In this document: piece by piece, positions 47,457 through 60,075 of the stretch
How the letters are laid out: the number at the start of each line of letters is the position of its first letter
How positions within the stretch are numbered: the stretch's first letter is position 1
Source: Owenia fusiformis
Lineage: Eukaryota > Annelida > Polychaeta > Sabellida > Oweniidae
Length of the DNA: 64,000 bases
NCBI GenBank assembly: GCA_903813345.2
Contig: CAIIXF020000003.1
Coordinates: 29,775,248 to 29,839,247 of the forward strand
Direction of reading: 5' to 3'
Notes under the pieces: model-generated
The model's database searches: none
What the model saw: only the letters and a program-made list of their open reading frames with translations
What the model was told of the DNA's origin: nothing
Translations under genes and position numbers: made by a program

Positions 47457-48590
47457 TTGCCTGGATTATAACATTATTTTGACTGCGTCATTTGGTGTTT
47501 TGGAGGGGACCTATCTTTCACCCTGCACATTATACTTTTGTGACAGCTTTGGAACAGAGATATTTCTTCAAAAGCAAAAATATTCTTTAAAAATATTTTT
47601 ATTGGACACTAAAGGCTGACTTTGATATTTTTTCTGAAAACATTGATTGTCCCAGACAATCCAAATGTTTCCACCTTTCTCTTTTACCAGTTTGTGTCTT
47701 AAGATTCATGTTCATTTACTTAATGCCACTCACTCCCTAATAAAAGTGCCTAAAAATGTGTACAAATGTTTGTCAAAGGGATTTTTCAATGTTTGATGTG
47801 CTGTCCTTTTGATAGGTTTGACCTCTTAGCAACAGACATTCTTACCACACTCAATATGCTTAGTAGACACAGGCATTCTACTGTTCTAGGTCTGTTGGGA
47901 AAAGATCTTTCTCAGGGGGATGGGAGAAAGGGGTTAACATAATACCGGCAATGCACATTTCTGTGAACCTCCATAAATATGTGATCTATAACTTTCTGGT
48001 TTCATGTTTGGAATATTGGAATCTGTTATCTGGTTTAATCATATGTATGGCATTTATTGCCTTGCCTTTCAGCTGTTAAGTAGGGGCCCCATGTAATCTG
48101 ACAGTATCATTCTTTCAAACTAATACAGTTCCTTTCCATGTTCTTTGGGTTAACAATTACAACCTGTGTGGCATTTGGATCATGGTTCAGGAATACTGTA
48201 TTGGGACTTTTTGACAAAACAAGACACATCTTCAAAGCAATATTATATCACTGGTGATGTCAGGATGTTACATATGATTTCAGCATATAAACTGGTTATA
48301 ACTATTGCAGTAATACACAAAATTGAAGGGAGTAACTTACAGGACATGTATTTCAATATATTCAGTGGGCCCCTAAGAACCCAGAAGAAAATGATGGTCG
48401 GTAAAATATTAAACCAATATTCTGTATTTTTACAGGATCTAAAAGATGATAATATACTCCAAAGAGTCAAAATTAGAGAGGACACAGAAGACAAATTAAT
48501 AGAATAACAATCAGGATGTCAATGAGTAAATGTGTTGTTGTCTATTGTTTCATTATTTGTGCTATTTTTAGAACCTTCTGATGCATGTGA
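47457..48590. other. Spacer, no supported gene
   Basis: A 113-codon open frame at 48166-48507 starts with GTG rather than ATG, has no known domain and no clear splice signals. Nothing else was recognised. Confidence 0.4.
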
Positions 48591-48596
48591 TATATG

Positions 48597-48950
48597 AGAA
48601 CAAGTGGAATGGTATGGTGCCTGTGACATTTGGAAACCAGCGGAACTGTTTGAAGTCTGTAATATTTGAAAACCCTTGGAACTGTATGATGCCTGTGACA
48701 TTTACAAACATGTGGAACTGTATGATGCCTGTGACATTTGCAAACATGTGGAACTGTTTGATGCCCATGACATTTGAAAACCAGTGGAACTGTTTGGTGC
48801 CCGTGATATTAAAGATCTTGTGGAACTGTTTGATGCCTGTGCCATATGAAAATGAGTGGAACTATTTAATGCCCGTGACATTTGAAAACCAGGGGAACTG
48901 TTTGGTGCCCGTGATATTAAAGATCTTGTGGAACTGTTTGATACCTGTGA
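48597..48950 (+). repeat. 36-bp minisatellite, ~10 units
   Basis: Units contain TGGAACTGTTTGATGCC and GTGACATTTG and keep a 12-codon period (WNCLMPVTFENQ in one frame). Both strands are open across the array. Because the period is a multiple of three, coding use cannot be excluded, but no exon boundaries or start context support it. Confidence 0.8.
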
Positions 48951-50188
48951 GACTCAAGTTTCAAGACTCAAGTCATCTTAATGTGTAACCTGCTTAGCAA
49001 GGGTCCTCTTTAGGTAAGTCTGGACTTTCTTGAAATTCTGGAAGATTTATTAGTACATTTTAAATGTAATCAAGAGCGAATAAATAACCATTGAAATATA
49101 TTTTATGGAGATAATGATTTTGACACATAGCTCTTGAGGTTTTATTAACATTTCATGATCGTTTTCATAATATAATGTTTATTTAAGTTTTCTAAAGTGT
49201 TGAAAAATTCATTCTGATCTGTTTATTTTACAATCAATAGACTAGGATGTAAACTTTTTCTGTTAATACTTGAAAAACTCGATTTATGTTGAAAAATTGA
49301 AATAATTGCCTTTCACATTGAAAAAGGTGCAGGTAGTTTTTCAATTTGGAACTAGCCATTCTGCTAAGTGCCAACTACATGTAAGTGAGGATCTTTTAAG
49401 CTTATTCGCCATATCATATTAAATTCATGCATTTTAGAGATTCATTTCCTTATATGGTAACAATACTTAGAATACTACATGCAAGTACAAAACATATTTG
49501 CTCCTGGGACTCTTTATCTTCTTTAAATTTTCATTGACATCAACAAATAGAAAACAAGTTTTAACAACACCTACTTACGACTGTTAACACTACTTCAAAA
49601 GAGAAAATTGCACAGTACATGTACATTACTTTCATGTGCTTTCTTCATGCATGTTATGAACCCATGAGTAACAGATTTTCACTCTTGTTTTAAAGCTTCT
49701 GGTCATATTTAAGTGGTTCAGTCAGATGAGCCCAGCACTGATTTTTAAAGGAAAAATATGAAACTGAGCATTTTAAAATTAAGCTTGTATTTATACATCG
49801 GCCATAGATAACTACATGTAAGAGGCAGGAGAGGCAAGTGCCCCATCAAAATTTTACATAAATAGATTTTTGTCTGTTGTATTTCAATTCTAACTTTGGA
49901 AATGAAGTCCAAAGGTGGTAATGTACCTCATTTTGCCTCATTTACCTCACCTATTAATTTTTCCCTCACCTTGTTTTAGAGCCAGGCTGCACTCCTGTTA
50001 AATCAGGTGAATATATAATGACCTGATGTAAAATAGATATGTTATAGAAGAGCCTTTAAATAGGTGTTGCAAGAGATGTGAGAGGATTTAACTGAGTGAT
50101 TGACTTTATAGTTAGCTGTTTCACATGAAATAGAAATTCTCTGTTTCTTAACTTTCAGTTCTTAACTTGCAATCAAACATCACCTATA
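48951..50188. other. Upstream region of dipeptidase exon
   Basis: AT-rich DNA with no recognised gene. It presumably holds the promoter or untranslated exons of the dipeptidase; no TATA or other motif could be assigned with confidence. Confidence 0.4.
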
Positions 50189-50430
50189 ATGGGTGTTCAA
50201 GGGAAATCCGCTTCAACACAAAGACTTGCTGATCAGACAGAATTTCGTGGAAATGGAAAAATAAATCGCAAAGTAGCAATTGGGGCTGTAGCAGGGTTGG
50301 CTGTTCTGGCAACAGTGTTAGGAGTAGCAATTGGAGTGCCATTATCAAAGCGACAAGCAGATAATACGGATGGAAGTACATCCTTACAAAGGGCTCGGGA
50401 TATTTTGTCAAACAATCCATTGATAGATGG
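50189..50430 (+). CDS. Membrane dipeptidase (M19), first coding exon
   Basis: The ATG at 50189 opens an 80-codon exon that ends in phase 2 at a consensus donor (GG|GTAAGT). The peptide has a charged N-terminus, a transmembrane segment (about 29-50, AIGAVAGLAVLATVLGVAIG), a short stalk, then RARDILSNNPLIDG, the conserved start of M19 (renal) dipeptidases, where the zinc-binding His-x-Asp follows immediately in the next exon. It would be a type II membrane protein with the Zn enzyme outside, hydrolysing dipeptides. No downstream exon was recognised before 64000, so intron 1 may exceed 13 kb and enclose the collagen gene. Confidence 0.85.
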
Positions 50431-51716
50431 GTAAGTTTACAATTTAAAGAGATCGAGTCATCCAGATTTCTATTCTGGACAATCAGCAATGTCCCAATAT
50501 TATTGCTCATAAAACATCATATATACCTTAGATATATCTTGAGACCAAATCATAAGCATGATATCGACAATATATTGACGATATCAACAGGACAACCAAA
50601 AGAACAACCAACTGTCAGAATTGAACGCAATAAGTCGAAAACAGAATACAATGTTTTTTTGGGGGTTTATCTGTATTGTAACCCCTTAGAAAAAGCCAAT
50701 CAGACTGGAACAAATTTGAGCGGGCTTTTTAAATTGAATTTGAATTTCTATTGATGTAAGTGGAAATTCATGGCTAGGAACAATCATCGAATTGATACTG
50801 TTAACGATTTAATTCAAGCCTCAGAATTGATAAGTTGATAAACAAACTTGTTTTACATCAAATAACACGAAAAAATCAGGGGGTTACTCTAATTGTGTTT
50901 TTAGGAGACCCGATCTCTTTAACTTTTTAGTTCTAAAGTAAAAGGATGAAGTACAAAAGGGTGGGTTTCTTCTCAGTCATTCAAACAATAATGTTTGATT
51001 AATAATTCAAACTTCTTAAAGTTTCAAATCTTTGAGGACATAAATATTGGTTTTAATGTTTGCCTTTGAATTTGGGTTGTGCTGCATAGTTCAAGGTATT
51101 TCACTGATGAAATTTAAGGGGCTGTTAACACATACAGTCCCAGAATTCATCTTAGGAGATAACTTTTCAAATTATTTATTTGAATGAATTTTTGGGGTTA
51201 ATTCTTACATCTCAAAGATTTATCAAGTTTTTAGTTACATTGAAAATAGAATAAGATTTATCTGAAATGAATCTAACTCTGTTGCAATTGATTAAATTAT
51301 CATCAAGACCTATACTGTAATACTAAAATGTAGATAATATGAGCCCCTATGTAAAGGGAACATTTTGATATATAACATGATTGGGATAAGCATTTTGTAG
51401 CTGGTCACAAATTCCAGTATTGGTCAGAATTTTTGCATTTTGTGACGACTTATGGTCCTCATACTTTGAACCTTGAACCTACTACCCATCATAAATATGC
51501 TGAAAATCAGATAAATTGAGCATCGTAAATATATTCACAGCCCCGGGATATCTTGTTTCCATTTATGCAAGCTAATCAGGTATTTCTTGTAATTGATATC
51601 TCCTTTTAGAATTAATTACCATTGTTGCATGTGTTAATTTTGAATTGTAATGAATGTAGCTCAAAGTTTCAAAAATCCTAGAATCTATTTAATTACCATT
51701 GATGCTTGTGTTAAAT
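50431..51716 (+). other. Start of dipeptidase intron 1, nothing recognised
   Basis: AT-rich DNA with short frames only. 51609-51690 begins a segment (TGTAGCTCAAAGTTTCAAAA) that recurs directly at 51866-51900 on the other side of the small element at 51717. Confidence 0.4.
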
Positions 51717-51850
51717 ATCCCATTGAACGAAGTTCGGAGGGATATAGGGAATGCCTCCTTCCGTCCGTCCGTATATATTCTTTGTTTGTAAATATGCCAG
51801 CCATGGCTGTTTGATGGGATTTGCTACGCTTTGGCGTTGCTGTTGTCTAG
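51717..51850. mobile_element. Short derivative of the 33224-34800 element
   Basis: Ends ATCCCATTGAACGAAGTTCG and TTTGATGGGAT with GCTACGCTTTGGCGTTGC outside match both ends of 33224-34800 in inverse orientation. The ~135-bp repeats and microsatellite in between are missing, leaving two GTCC units. Confidence 0.7.
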
Positions 51851-51899
51851 TTTTGTATTGTAATGAATGTAGCTCAAAGTTTCAAAAATCCTAGAATGT

Positions 51900-53096
51900 A
51901 TATAAAAATGTTCAAAATCCTAAAATACTGCACTGAAAATTACAAATTTTTGTAGTGCTGCACTCAGAAATCCTAAAATGTTGCATTAACAAAATCTCTG
52001 CATGTTAATATAATTAGATAACTAAAGGAAGGGATGAACCATCACATTTCAGAGAGAACTTTTGACCTTTTTTAGAAAATATTTGACAAAATTATTACTG
52101 TCTCCTGTTTTGCTAGGTCATATTGATGATACTGCCATTAATAAAAGACAATTGAATTTTTCAAATTTTAATGCATTAAATATGTGGAAAAAGGAATCTT
52201 GTTTTCCATCTACCATTAATTAAATGTTCAAAATTTAGTAGAAGTAATATCATATTTGAAATCTACTTACAAAATTAAATGTAAAAGGGTTATTTAAAAA
52301 ATTGTTATTTAACTTTAATTTTTAATTTTATTTGAAAAAAGGTTAGATGAAAATTGATCCATTAAATCCATTAATAGTTCAAGTTTGAATGAACTTTTTT
52401 GTACATCTCACTTACTGATTGGCTTTTATGTGTAGTAACATTTTTAACACAATAATATTATTGCTCTTTTGCCAATGAGGCTTACAAGGTGAAAACTCCT
52501 GAACTGCCTTGACATGTCAATTTGAAACTTAAATGAATGGCAACGAGGAATCAACTAAGTCATAAAAGTTGTATATGTAACTCATATTTTCAAAAGTTGG
52601 ACTGTTTCTAAATGAAATGTTTATGCAATAAGTAGATAATTTCATAATTTCTTTGATACAGTACCCATTTGGTGCAGATTCTAACTGTAAGGACCAAATG
52701 AATACATGCACAAACATAGAATAAACAATGTGTCTAAAATTCTAGTTCAGTACTTAGACCTTGACTGTTCACAGTATAACAGAAACTGTTCATAGATATA
52801 AAATGACCATAAAATAAATAATTTGATTATTTATGGCTTTGTTTTACTGCTATTTGAACTGTTAGTGGCAGTTTACCATTACCCTTGCTTTTAATTTACT
52901 AAGGAGGTAGTAGAGGGGGTATTACAAGGTATTTTCAAGTACAGTACACAAGGGATCGTATCAAAATGTTGGCAGTTGTGGTTCTTCAAAACAAACTTAC
53001 TCGTGAAAAGGATATTCAGTTCGATATTCCAATAATTTAAGGTCATAACCAATACTCCAATTTGCGATAATGTTTAGTTAAGTTCAGTTTAGTTAC
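51900..53096. other. AT-rich intronic DNA, nothing recognised
   Basis: No supported exon, RNA gene or element was found on either strand. Confidence 0.4.
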
Positions 53097-53157
53097 CTCC
53101 CGTTTGAAGAGCTCTCATGTATGGTACAATTTCGTCTACATCCAGGTACTTTCCCAT
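53097..53157 (-). CDS. Possible first coding exon of an unknown gene
   Basis: On the minus strand an ATG at 53157 opens 20 codons (MGKYLDVDEIVPYMRALQTG) ending at a good donor (GGGAG|GTAACT). Upstream, near 53555-53570, is GATGCATCATGGGAG, in a locally GC-richer stretch that could be a promoter. The family is not recognised and no following exon was found at lower coordinates. It could be a chance frame. Confidence 0.35.
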
Positions 53158-55142
53158 TGGATTACACAGGGGTGCTATTTTCAATGCCGCACTGCGATTT
53201 TATTAAACATTTATGTAGAGTTGCATTTGCACAAATGATAGGTATGTATGTAATTAAGATATATAACAAGGCTTTTTGAACTATAATCCCCAAATTAGAA
53301 GAAATCTGTAATTGAAAATGCCGTCCAATTCCAGTTACGTCATTGCTTTCCCAGAAATTACTCAGATGTCATCGAAGATCAAAGAAATAAATAATGTTAC
53401 TTTGAATCTCCGATTACCTTTCTGATTATTGAATAGATTGGATCATATCACTATGCTTGAGGGCTGATGGGAGATCAGAAGCTGAGAAACATTCAGAGTA
53501 TTCAACTCATTCGGCGGGCCACTGAAAATTTGTCCCTTCCAAAGCGATGCATCATGGGAGATATTTATGTAAATTACCACCTGAACTCTTATCGCGAATA
53601 GGAGTATCTACTAGGCTATGAATCAAGCCCTTATCACACATGTTATATTGTTAAAGTTCTTAAATTAAAAGTTAAAGTAGCTCTTACTATGTATGAGAAA
53701 AAACTGGTTCTTTAAAGTTTTGAAAAACATTTGCAAACAAAAAGTCATCTTGGGTCATGTTGCTCGAAACCAATTTTTTGGATAACAATCAAGAACTTTT
53801 CATCATTGTCATAGAATAGCTCAGCATACATTTGCTTTTAAGTTTCAAATGACATTGATTAATTACTATGTCAACGGAATTCACCAGCTCAAATAACAGT
53901 TTATTAAAAACTTATTATTGAAAAGTCCCTTTCCATAAATGTTTATTATTGGCCCTTTTATACTCACATGTCATGTTTTTACAAGGCTATGTAATTTTTA
54001 AGTATATGGAACATGGCTGACTGTTGGGGCAACATTGAATATATGGCAATTATGCAATTTAATTTTTAGGAATTTTATAATAATATTGTGTTCAATATGA
54101 AGAAATGAATTTCTCAAAGGGGTGTCAGTTCTACTATCTATGAAGATTATTTTATGTATGCCTTTCTGCCTGCCTAATATATTAATATTTAATGCAAAAA
54201 ATATTTATTTATAACATTTTTGAAAAAGTATGGTGGCCATCTTGAAAAGCTGTTTGACAAGCTTTTTACATTTTTGCTGATATAAATTCCAAATGTTGTT
54301 ATATATATGCATTGTTAGAAGCATGATACATGGTTTTATGACAATTTGACTTTTATTGTAGGCACCATTTTTCAACATGAAGGCCATTTTTTAAATGTGT
54401 TATTATATTAATTATTTTAAAAAAATGAGTGATTTTATTGACAGCACATTATCTAGTCGTAGACATTTTTGTTGTCTTTTGGTCTTATAATAATTTTGAA
54501 ACTGTGTATTTTTTTGCCATAACGTTACAATTGTAACTAGAAAGTAGTGGACCAATGTTTTTTTTGATATTCCATACACTGTATGTAAATGCTGCTAATT
54601 ATAGCATGACACAATGTCATCAGATATTTGCTTTAAGCTGGCCTTTTAAAGAAAAGAATGATGCCCTAGCTATAAAATATGCATCATTTTGCACCTAAAG
54701 TAACAGAGTAATTTTGTTGATATTTTGTTAATTAATACATGGGCTTTCAACTTAAAAGCCTTTGGTTAAAACTTTAAAGCATGGTAATGTCTCACTTTGC
54801 TCATGGGAAATGATATGCACATGTACTACCTACATGCATAGACGCTCATATAGGGTCTCTGTTACAAATCTGATATTGAAGGAAACAGTCATTAGCGCTG
54901 AGGGTAGCCCTGTCTATTTATACCATGATTTTGAATGATTAGGTAGTATTTCACAGTATAGATCAACTTCTTTTCTACAATTCAGATTTTCTTGAAAAAA
55001 ATGTGGTAAAAGATATACTGATATATAACAAAATATGTGGAAATTAGAAAGATTGATGTTATACTGTACAATGGGAAGTAATAGTATCATGGTATAAAAT
55101 AAACTATAATGGCTTTCACAGCATACTGTAGAGTAGTTTTGT
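53158..55142. other. Spacer, nothing recognised
   Basis: AT-rich DNA with a possible promoter region at 53400-53600. Other frames are short and lack domains. Confidence 0.4.
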
Positions 55143-55275
55143 GATTATTTTGTACAAACAGCACATGTTAGTTCCATGTTGTTTTGATAGCTTGCAGCTT
55201 GATTGGGCAGGGTAAGGAGCCACACTTGGCTTCCACCACATACACCAGGCCTCCATCTTCATTTACATGTATTTT
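55143..55275 (-). pseudogene. Duplicate of the collagen gene's last ~120 bp
   Basis: On the minus strand it repeats the end of collagen exon 5 (DGGLVYVVEAKCGSLPCP, then MELTCAVCTK and stop) with substitutions and an insertion near 55193-55202 that shifts the frame before a stop. It lies directly downstream of the intact end at 55299. Confidence 0.8.
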
Positions 55276-55298
55276 TACTCATCTACAGTTATAAATGA

Positions 55299-57380
55299 TT
55301 ACTTTGTACAAACAGCACATGTAAGCTCCATATTGTCTTGATAATTAGGGCAGGGCAGTGAGCCACATTTGGCTTCCACCACATAAAGCAGGCCTCCATT
55401 TTTGTTCTCATGACCTGCTGCATCAGCTTCAGGTGCTTCATCAATGCATATAAATTCAGACTTTTGATGATTCTCACGTTCACTCATCAGGTATCCATTG
55501 TATTCCTTGGTCCAGGATTCAGGGCAGGATTTCATTGCAGGGAGCATAAAGTGACTGCTCCTCTCAGGTACCCTGCACACAACACATACTGCATCATGGT
55601 CATGAAGCCAAGTAGCTGGTTTGGTGGGGTCAGGAAAATTGTCTGTAAGGAATGGGTTGCTACCATGATTGACTTCATACTCAACTCCATAAATAAGTGC
55701 CTCAGACTGTTCACCAGCTGTGGTCTTCCCCCACTCAGGTTCCCTGGGTAGACACAGATAGTTGCCTCCTGATCCTATTTGGTCAAAGAATGATTTCCCC
55801 ATTATACCTTCAAAGGAAATTCAAGGGTGTTAAGACCACATTGTAGTTAAAGTATTTTAGAAATGTGGCAACATGATTATACCCATAATAAGTACACTTC
55901 TTGAGGTTTTATTTATGGCCTTGGGTTCATACTAAATGAATTTGCATTATACCTTATTGTTTCTCTTACCCGAATAGACATTCTCAGCTGTATCTGGACA
56001 GGTTGTCCTTCCCCACCTCACATACACTGCACCCCCCGCTGAGGGACCAGGTGGTCCTGGGGGACCTTGTACACCAGAGGTTCTATTATTGTAAGTTATA
56101 TCATGATGGAACTGTTCCAGCAAGTGGCTTATTTCATTGTTCCATTGTCCGTGGCCACTCAGTCCCTTCAAATATACTCGCAAATATACCCAATCATTAA
56201 CCAACTAAAAGAGAGCTGTTATTATTGGAAATAGACACGTTTCCTTCTCCTTTAGGACAGAACGAATGAATTACATGGCTACTTTTTTGACACATCCTCA
56301 CTTTACATTTACCAAAATTATGATGGTCTTAAGAGAATGTTTTACTGAAACCATGGGCTTTCAATAGAATATATTGAATGTCCATGCTGAAATTACTTCC
56401 AAAGGACAACTTCCTTCCAAAGGAAAAATGAATAAATCTTATACTTTGGTATTTACTATGGTTTATTGTGACCAATGATCAACAATGACTTTATATTATT
56501 CACTCACGTCCCTTCCATCCCTTCCTGCTGGTCCTTGTGGTCCAGGAGGTCCTGGTGGGCCAGTTGGCCCCATCAGTCCATCTCTACCATCTCGGCCATA
56601 GACATTTCCAGCTGAAGGAAATAGTTTCAGTAAGAATAAAATGTCTTTCAGTTATTGATTATAATCAAATGAAGATTTTTGAAAGGTGTGTTGACCTCAT
56701 TAGCTTTCTGACATTATTGTATATTGTTTGGCTGTCCCGTGTTTGGTTTTTCTGCTTTTGTGTGTATGTTCATGAAGTAATGTTTACCTTGAACTGCTGC
56801 TGTTGCCTCTCTTTTTCTATGTGTGATATTGTAATCTTCCTTTTCATCCCTTTTATCAGCAACATTTGTCCAATGCTGGAAAAGGAGAGATGTACACAAC
56901 ATTATTTAGTCGTTTTTGTCATTTTTTGTCCTTTTGGTGTCTTTTATTGATGATGAGGAAGAATTGCAAGGTTTGACTTAATTATCTTGATTTCAACTCT
57001 GTACTTTGGAGAGAATTGGAAATTTTAAGATGATCATCGTTAAAGTTTTTTCAGGATCATTCTTAAGTACATTTTTATATGGTTCTTACTTGCCTATAAT
57101 CGTATGATGTTTTTATGATACATACCAGCAGTGCCTCTGCTTCGAGTGTACCAATGCGACTATTCAACTCTTCTATTAAATCTTGCCCTTTTATGAAGTC
57201 TTCCTTCATTTTGATGAACTCATCTTGTACAGTAGATAACTCATTTCTCATTTTGACCAATTCAGCATTCTCTTGTATTGGTCCTTTACTTTGTTTTTGT
57301 GATTCAATATATAAACATATAGAAGACACAAATATTGCAATGGAAAACAAATACATCCTTTCCTTTCTTTCCATTTTCAT
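55299..57380 (-). CDS. Transmembrane collagen, short-chain C4-type C-terminus
   Basis: Five exons on the minus strand join in phase: 57126-57380, 56788-56875, 56508-56611, 55970-56204 and 55299-55807, giving 396 residues. Residues 9-25 (YLFSIAIFVSSICLYIE region) form an N-terminal signal-anchor, 38-85 a coiled coil, then a basic site HRKR (104-107) before a short Gly-X-Y run (GRDGRDGLMGPTGPPGPPGP). A second linker with VNDWVYLRVYLKG and a short GPPGPPGP leads to a cysteine-bearing C-terminal domain (GGAVYVRWGRTTCP ... GGNYLCLP ... CAVCTK) typical of short-chain collagen C4-like proteins of sponges and other invertebrates. The layout suggests a type II trimeric collagen that may be shed after the basic site, an extracellular matrix protein. 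Start ATG at 57380, with a second in-frame ATG two codons later. Confidence 0.93.
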
Positions 57381-57457
57381 TTTTTAGATTATGAGTAAAA
57401 CCTCTTGAATTCAAAGTGTTGTTTTTACGTGAGTTTTGAATTCTTTATTAATGTTGT

Positions 57458-57665
57458 CAGGCCCGTAGCCAGGATTTGCCAAGGGGGGTTCAGTTTTCAA
57501 AAATTTCCAGGGGGGTTCACATTTGACAAGTTTGCCCCGAATATGGCTAAAATCACTTGAGAAGTGCTCAAAATGGTGCAAAACTGCATGATTTTGAAAG
57601 AATTTTTGGCCAGGGGGGGGGGGGGTTCGTCCGAACCCTGCGAACCCCCCCTGGCTACGGGCCTG
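57458..57665. mobile_element. CAGGCC-end MITE near collagen start
   Basis: A perfect 16-bp inverted repeat CAGGCCCGTAGCCAGG (57458-57473 and 57650-57665) bounds 208 bp, with a G tract at 57613-57625. Related copies are 45623-45813 and 21003-21115, with an end fragment at 32641-32669. It begins 78 bases upstream of the collagen ATG. Confidence 0.88.
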
Positions 57666-58060
57666 GTTGTTTTTAACTTTTAAAAACAGTAAACAACTTT
57701 TAAATTCTTTTTGGGTCACTGATTACCCAACCCGATTTGGGATATTGAGATGCCATCCAGTTTGCATTTTGTTGCTTTATGATCTCACACTAGACTTGTT
57801 ATACACTACTAGTACCTTTATCTAAAACTATTTTTGATGTGTTGAGTATTGGATATACATTTTAAAATGTATTCTTCAGCATGTATTGCAATGACTTCAG
57901 TATGAATAAAATGTCTTATAGTGCTGTCCCTAGGTCTGATTTCGTTACTCGGCTCGGAAAAAAGGTTTGTGGGTATCATTTTGTTCCAGACACTCTCTAG
58001 AATAAATTCATCTTGGGTGGAGTAAAAATGTGTGGTAAACGAATTTGCTATGGGCAGTTA
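57666..58060. other. Spacer before the terminal foldback
   Basis: Nothing recognised; the inverted-repeat homology with the window end begins at about 58061. Confidence 0.45.
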
Positions 58061-58437
58061 AAGAGGCGCCATCTATTCATTTTCAAACAGGGGGTAGAGG
58101 TATAAAATAATTTTTTAACACATTTTAATAGTAAAATGACATTGAAATACTAATAAAATCTTATCAAAAACATTATTTACAATCAGTATGAATTTTCTTG
58201 TGTGGATTAGGGTGAAAATAAGGGCATATCTTGAAATTCACTAAAGGGGCGCCACCTATTTTGGTACTTCTACCACGTGTAATAACTTATTTGAGATTCG
58301 TTAAGGTACGAAATGTACTGAAAAAATTCATTCTGAAGGCCCTATATATGTTCATACCACATACTTAAAATTAGATCAATAGCTTATGTACCGGCGAAGA
58401 AAAAAATTATTGAAATTTAAAATTGTGGTATCATGCA

Positions 58438-59140
58438 GGATAGGGGTGACCATATGTCACCTTAATAACTTCCAAAATATTGAGCATATGTATCTCAAAT
58501 GTGCTCAAAATGGTGTATGTACTCTTGCTTTGTCATAATATTAGTAATAAGAAGTAGAAAAATGATTGTACATTTTAGAAATTATTAATTCTCATTTTGG
58601 CTTCTGACGTCCCAGGGGTGACCATATCTCACCTTTATAACTTCCAAAATATGGAGCATATGTATCTCAAATGTGGTCAAAATGGTGTATGTACTCTTGC
58701 TTTGTCATAATATTAGTAATAAGAAGTAAGAAAATGATTGTACATTTAAAAAAATATTAATTCTCATTTTGGCTTCTGATGTCCCAGGGGTGACCATATG
58801 TCACCTTAATAACTTCCAAAATATTGAGCATATGTATCTCAAATGTGCTCAAAATGGTGTATGTACTCTTGCTTTTTTGTCATAATATTAGTAATAAGAA
58901 GTAGAAAAATGATTGTACATTTTAGAAATTATTAATTCTCATTTTGGCTTCTGAAGTCCCAGGGGTGACCATATCTCACCTTAATAGCTTCCAAAATATG
59001 GAGCATATGTATCTCAAATGTACTCAAAATGATGTATGTACTCTTGCTTTGTCATAATATTATACTAATAAGATGTAGGAATATGATTATACATTTAAAA
59101 ATTTAAACTTTAGCTTCTTACGTTCCTGGGTAATCATATC
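58438..59140 (+). repeat. ~174-bp tandem repeat, left arm
   Basis: About four units spaced 172-175 bp contain AGGGGTGACCATAT, ATATGTATCTCAAATGTG and TACTCTTGCTTTGTCATAAT, with a more diverged fifth to ~59400. The right arm has the same in inverse. Confidence 0.9.
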
Positions 59141-59823
59141 GCAACATATAATGATAATAATAACTTCTAAGATATGTAACATATACGCCTCAAATATTCT
59201 CAGAAAAGTCTTGTCTTTCATATTATTAATGAAATGTAGAAAAATGATTGCATTTTTTTTTAAATTTTAATTTTAGCCTCTGGTGTCCCACCTTGATAAC
59301 TCTCACGATATGCAACTTATGCATCTCAAATGTGTGCTCAAAATGGTATAAATATAGTCTTGTTTTGTCATATTTATTTAGAATCATAAAATCAACAGTT
59401 CAGAATCAATGGATTTTGACTGTCTCCTCTACAGCTACATATAATTCAGGGCAAATAATATCTGCTTTCAAATATTTGCATCTGCTCCCCTAAAACCCCT
59501 TAGAGGTACAATGGATGAGATTATTCCCTTGCATAACTTGGACCAAACATCTTTTGTAATCCATACAGGAATCCTTTTAGCCTATCAATAGTGGGAGTAC
59601 TTTACTCCATTTATGAAGTAATGACAAATGTTGATAAGGTGTTAATATGTTATCCTGTGGCCTGCAATATATGCACCTTGGATCATACACTGAATTAGGG
59701 GATTTTGAGTACGTAAAATACGGGAAAAGGAGCTCTTTGTAATGATAAATCTTTCTAGCCATATTCTCTAGTTTTCATGTTTGTCATACAACATACATTG
59801 ATTGTATTGAAATATTAATTTAT

Positions 59824-60075
59824 GATTGTGACGTCCCGCACTTCTTGGGTCCCAGAGAAGAGCTTAGCTTTTGGAACACTTGCATTACTCTTGGCATGAT
59901 AGGCCATACAGTGAATACAATTGTTGAGATGGGGCAAGAACAATATAGCACATTCGACAAAAGGCAACTTGAAAACCTAACAGTACCATTTGATAGAACC
60001 ATATCCAGGAGCAAAGTTCTTCAGTTTATTAGGCCTCCAAAACCTCCATTCATAACAGATTATGGAAAACTATAG
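59824..60075 (+). other. Coding-like fragment in foldback centre
   Basis: An ATG-less open stretch reads ...VPHFLGPREELSFWNT...GMIGHTVNTIVEMG...RPPKPPFITDYGKL and stops at 60075. Codon use looks more coding-like than the surroundings, but no family was recognised. It could be a remnant of the element's protein. Confidence 0.3.

Noticed and set aside
48166-48507. 113-codon plus-strand frame
   Set aside because: Its first codon is GTG, no splice sites or domain are seen, and the minus strand is equally open.
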